44,028 nucleotides of DNA. Origin: Clostridia bacterium (lineage in GTDB: Bacteria; Bacillota; Clostridia; UBA1381). The DNA is taken from positions 1 through 44,028 of the forward strand of contig JAFQJD010000008.1 of assembly GCA_017415105.1 (NCBI GenBank), in the 5' to 3' direction. Below, piece after piece: positions 43,537 through 44,028 of this stretch; within the stretch, counting starts at the first letter, position 1, and every line of letters begins with the position of its first letter. The translations under genes were made by a program, and so were the position numbers. The notes beneath the pieces were generated by a model. It was not told where the DNA came from. It saw only the letters and a list, made by a program, of their open reading frames with translations, and ran no database searches.

Positions 43537-43950
43537 ATGACAAATATGAATTGCGGTTGCAGAACAAGCTGTGCAGCTCTTGCAGTTGTTGCGAGTATAA
43601 TCATAGGAATTATAACAAGTTTTCTTGTTTATACAGCGACTGTAACAGTAACACCTGCATTTTTGTGGGTACTGTTCGGTATAGCGGTGGTATGGCTTGC
43701 AGTGTTGCTTATAACAACGGTAACAACAGGAACAAGGGGTGTCCGTGACTGTGTGTGTTCAGGACTTACGGTGCTACTCACCGGAATACTCGGCACGATA
43801 CTCACATCGGTTATCCTGCTCGGCATAACATTTGCGGCAACAAGCGTTATCGGTGCGATTATCGCAGGCATACTGCTTCTGTTCTTTACCCTCACCGTAA
43901 CATCGACTGCCTGCCTTATAAAGTGCGTTGCAGGATGTGACGAGGAGTAA
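43537..43950 (+). CDS. Small four-TM protein with terminal cysteines
   Basis: 137 residues. Cysteines cluster at the N-terminus (MNCGCRTSCAA), in the middle (RDCVCSG) and at the C-terminus (STACLIKCVAGCDEE), with about four TM segments of mostly Val, Ile, Thr and Ala between them. No family recognised. ATG 43537 follows GGAGGTG (43524-43530). It is separated from the ECF operon by a terminator, and closed by one of its own. It could bind metal or cofactor at the membrane surface, a guess from the cysteines alone. Confidence 0.75.
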   Translation: MTNMNCGCRTSCAALAVVASIIIGIITSFLVYTATVTVTPAFLWVLFGIAVVWLAVLLITTVTTGTRGVRDCVCSGLTVLLTGILGTILTSVILLGITFAATSVIGAIIAGILLLFFTLTVTSTACLIKCVAGCDEE

Positions 43951-43951
43951 A

Positions 43952-43979
43952 AAAATCCCCCGCTTATGCGGGGGATTTT
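43952..43979. terminator. Terminator between the small membrane protein and tRNA
   Basis: A perfect 12-bp stem, AAAATCCCCCGC with GCGGGGGATTTT, loop TTAT. It lies five bases from the tRNA 3' end and could serve transcripts from both sides. Confidence 0.9.
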
Positions 43980-43983
43980 CCTA

Positions 43984-44028
43984 TGGAGCTGGTGAGCAGA
44001 ATTGAACTGCCGACCTCTTCATTACCAA
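43984..44028 (-). tRNA. tRNA-Thr (anticodon GGU), partial
   Basis: Read on the minus strand, the 3' part of a tRNA is clear: anticodon loop with GGT in TTGGTAAT, extra loop GAGGTC, T arm GGCAG-TTCAATT-CTGCT, acceptor strand CACCAGC and an encoded CCA (43986-43984). The anticodon and the GAGGTC-GGCAG segment match bacterial tRNA-Thr(GGU). The 5' half lies beyond the window. Confidence 0.88.

Noticed and set aside
1-44028. CRISPR array, prophage, transposase or defence island
   Set aside because: No regular spaced repeats, no transposase or integrase, and no restriction or defence domains; the lone Bro-N gene is the only phage-like sequence.

Overview
The window reads as chromosome of a Gram-positive-type anaerobe of the class Clostridia; I cannot name genus or species. 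The pointers are MurT/GatD lipid II amidation, a WalR/WalK-like pair, RicT and RecD2, the PyrK-dependent dihydroorotate dehydrogenase, the PdxS/PdxT route to vitamin B6, a 2[4Fe-4S] ferredoxin, SLH repeats, oxygen-sensitive class I fumarase sequence, and textbook sigma-A promoters (TTGACA-17-TATAAT) with AGGAGG-type ribosome sites. Most of it is housekeeping DNA. I see no insertion sequence, CRISPR array or rRNA; one tRNA is cut by the right edge.

Layout. 1-3053: tail of a gene, two terminators, purC, and a convergent GT-C-like membrane protein. 3084-5777: divergent promoters, then a nitroreductase and a GHL6-type glycoside hydrolase-like protein. 5796-8432: a short MocR/PdxR-type regulator divergent from pdxS-pdxT. 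8456-10986: walK and walR on the minus strand. 11145-17310: the pyrimidine cluster pyrB-pyrC-pyrF-[Bro-N/DinD-like gene]-pyrK-pyrD, with hairpin-rich spacers at several junctions. 17362-22234: a tightly coupled run of Orn/Lys/Arg decarboxylase-like protein, RecD2 and an SLH-serine hydrolase. 22242-24939: paired hairpins, a nucleoid-associated protein, a small membrane protein and RicT. 25022-25267: ferredoxin, too short for many gene callers. 25352-34564: cell-envelope block of a clostripain-like lipoprotein without its catalytic dyad, MurT-GatD, a Big2/glucosaminidase protein and a 1134-residue double GT-C glycosyltransferase. 34589-37223: fumarase alpha subunit, XRE regulator, MATE transporter. 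37250-39559: a second two-component system, whose RR-HK gap is filled with hairpins. 39753-42092: FeoA-FeoB fusion. 42178-43950: ECF sigma factor, probable anti-sigma factor and a small Cys-rich membrane protein. 43984-end: tRNA-Thr (GGU), partial.

The features that most deserve follow-up are: the catalytically dead clostripain homologue beside MurT/GatD; a PdxR-like regulator whose reading frame ends in a terminator hairpin before the usual C-terminal domain; a phage-type Bro-N gene inside the pyr operon; a pair of 66-68 bp palindromes that look like inverted copies of one another; and a hairpin element that supplies the last codons of a response regulator. No single novel multi-gene system is obvious; the intergenic palindromes are the least explained signal.
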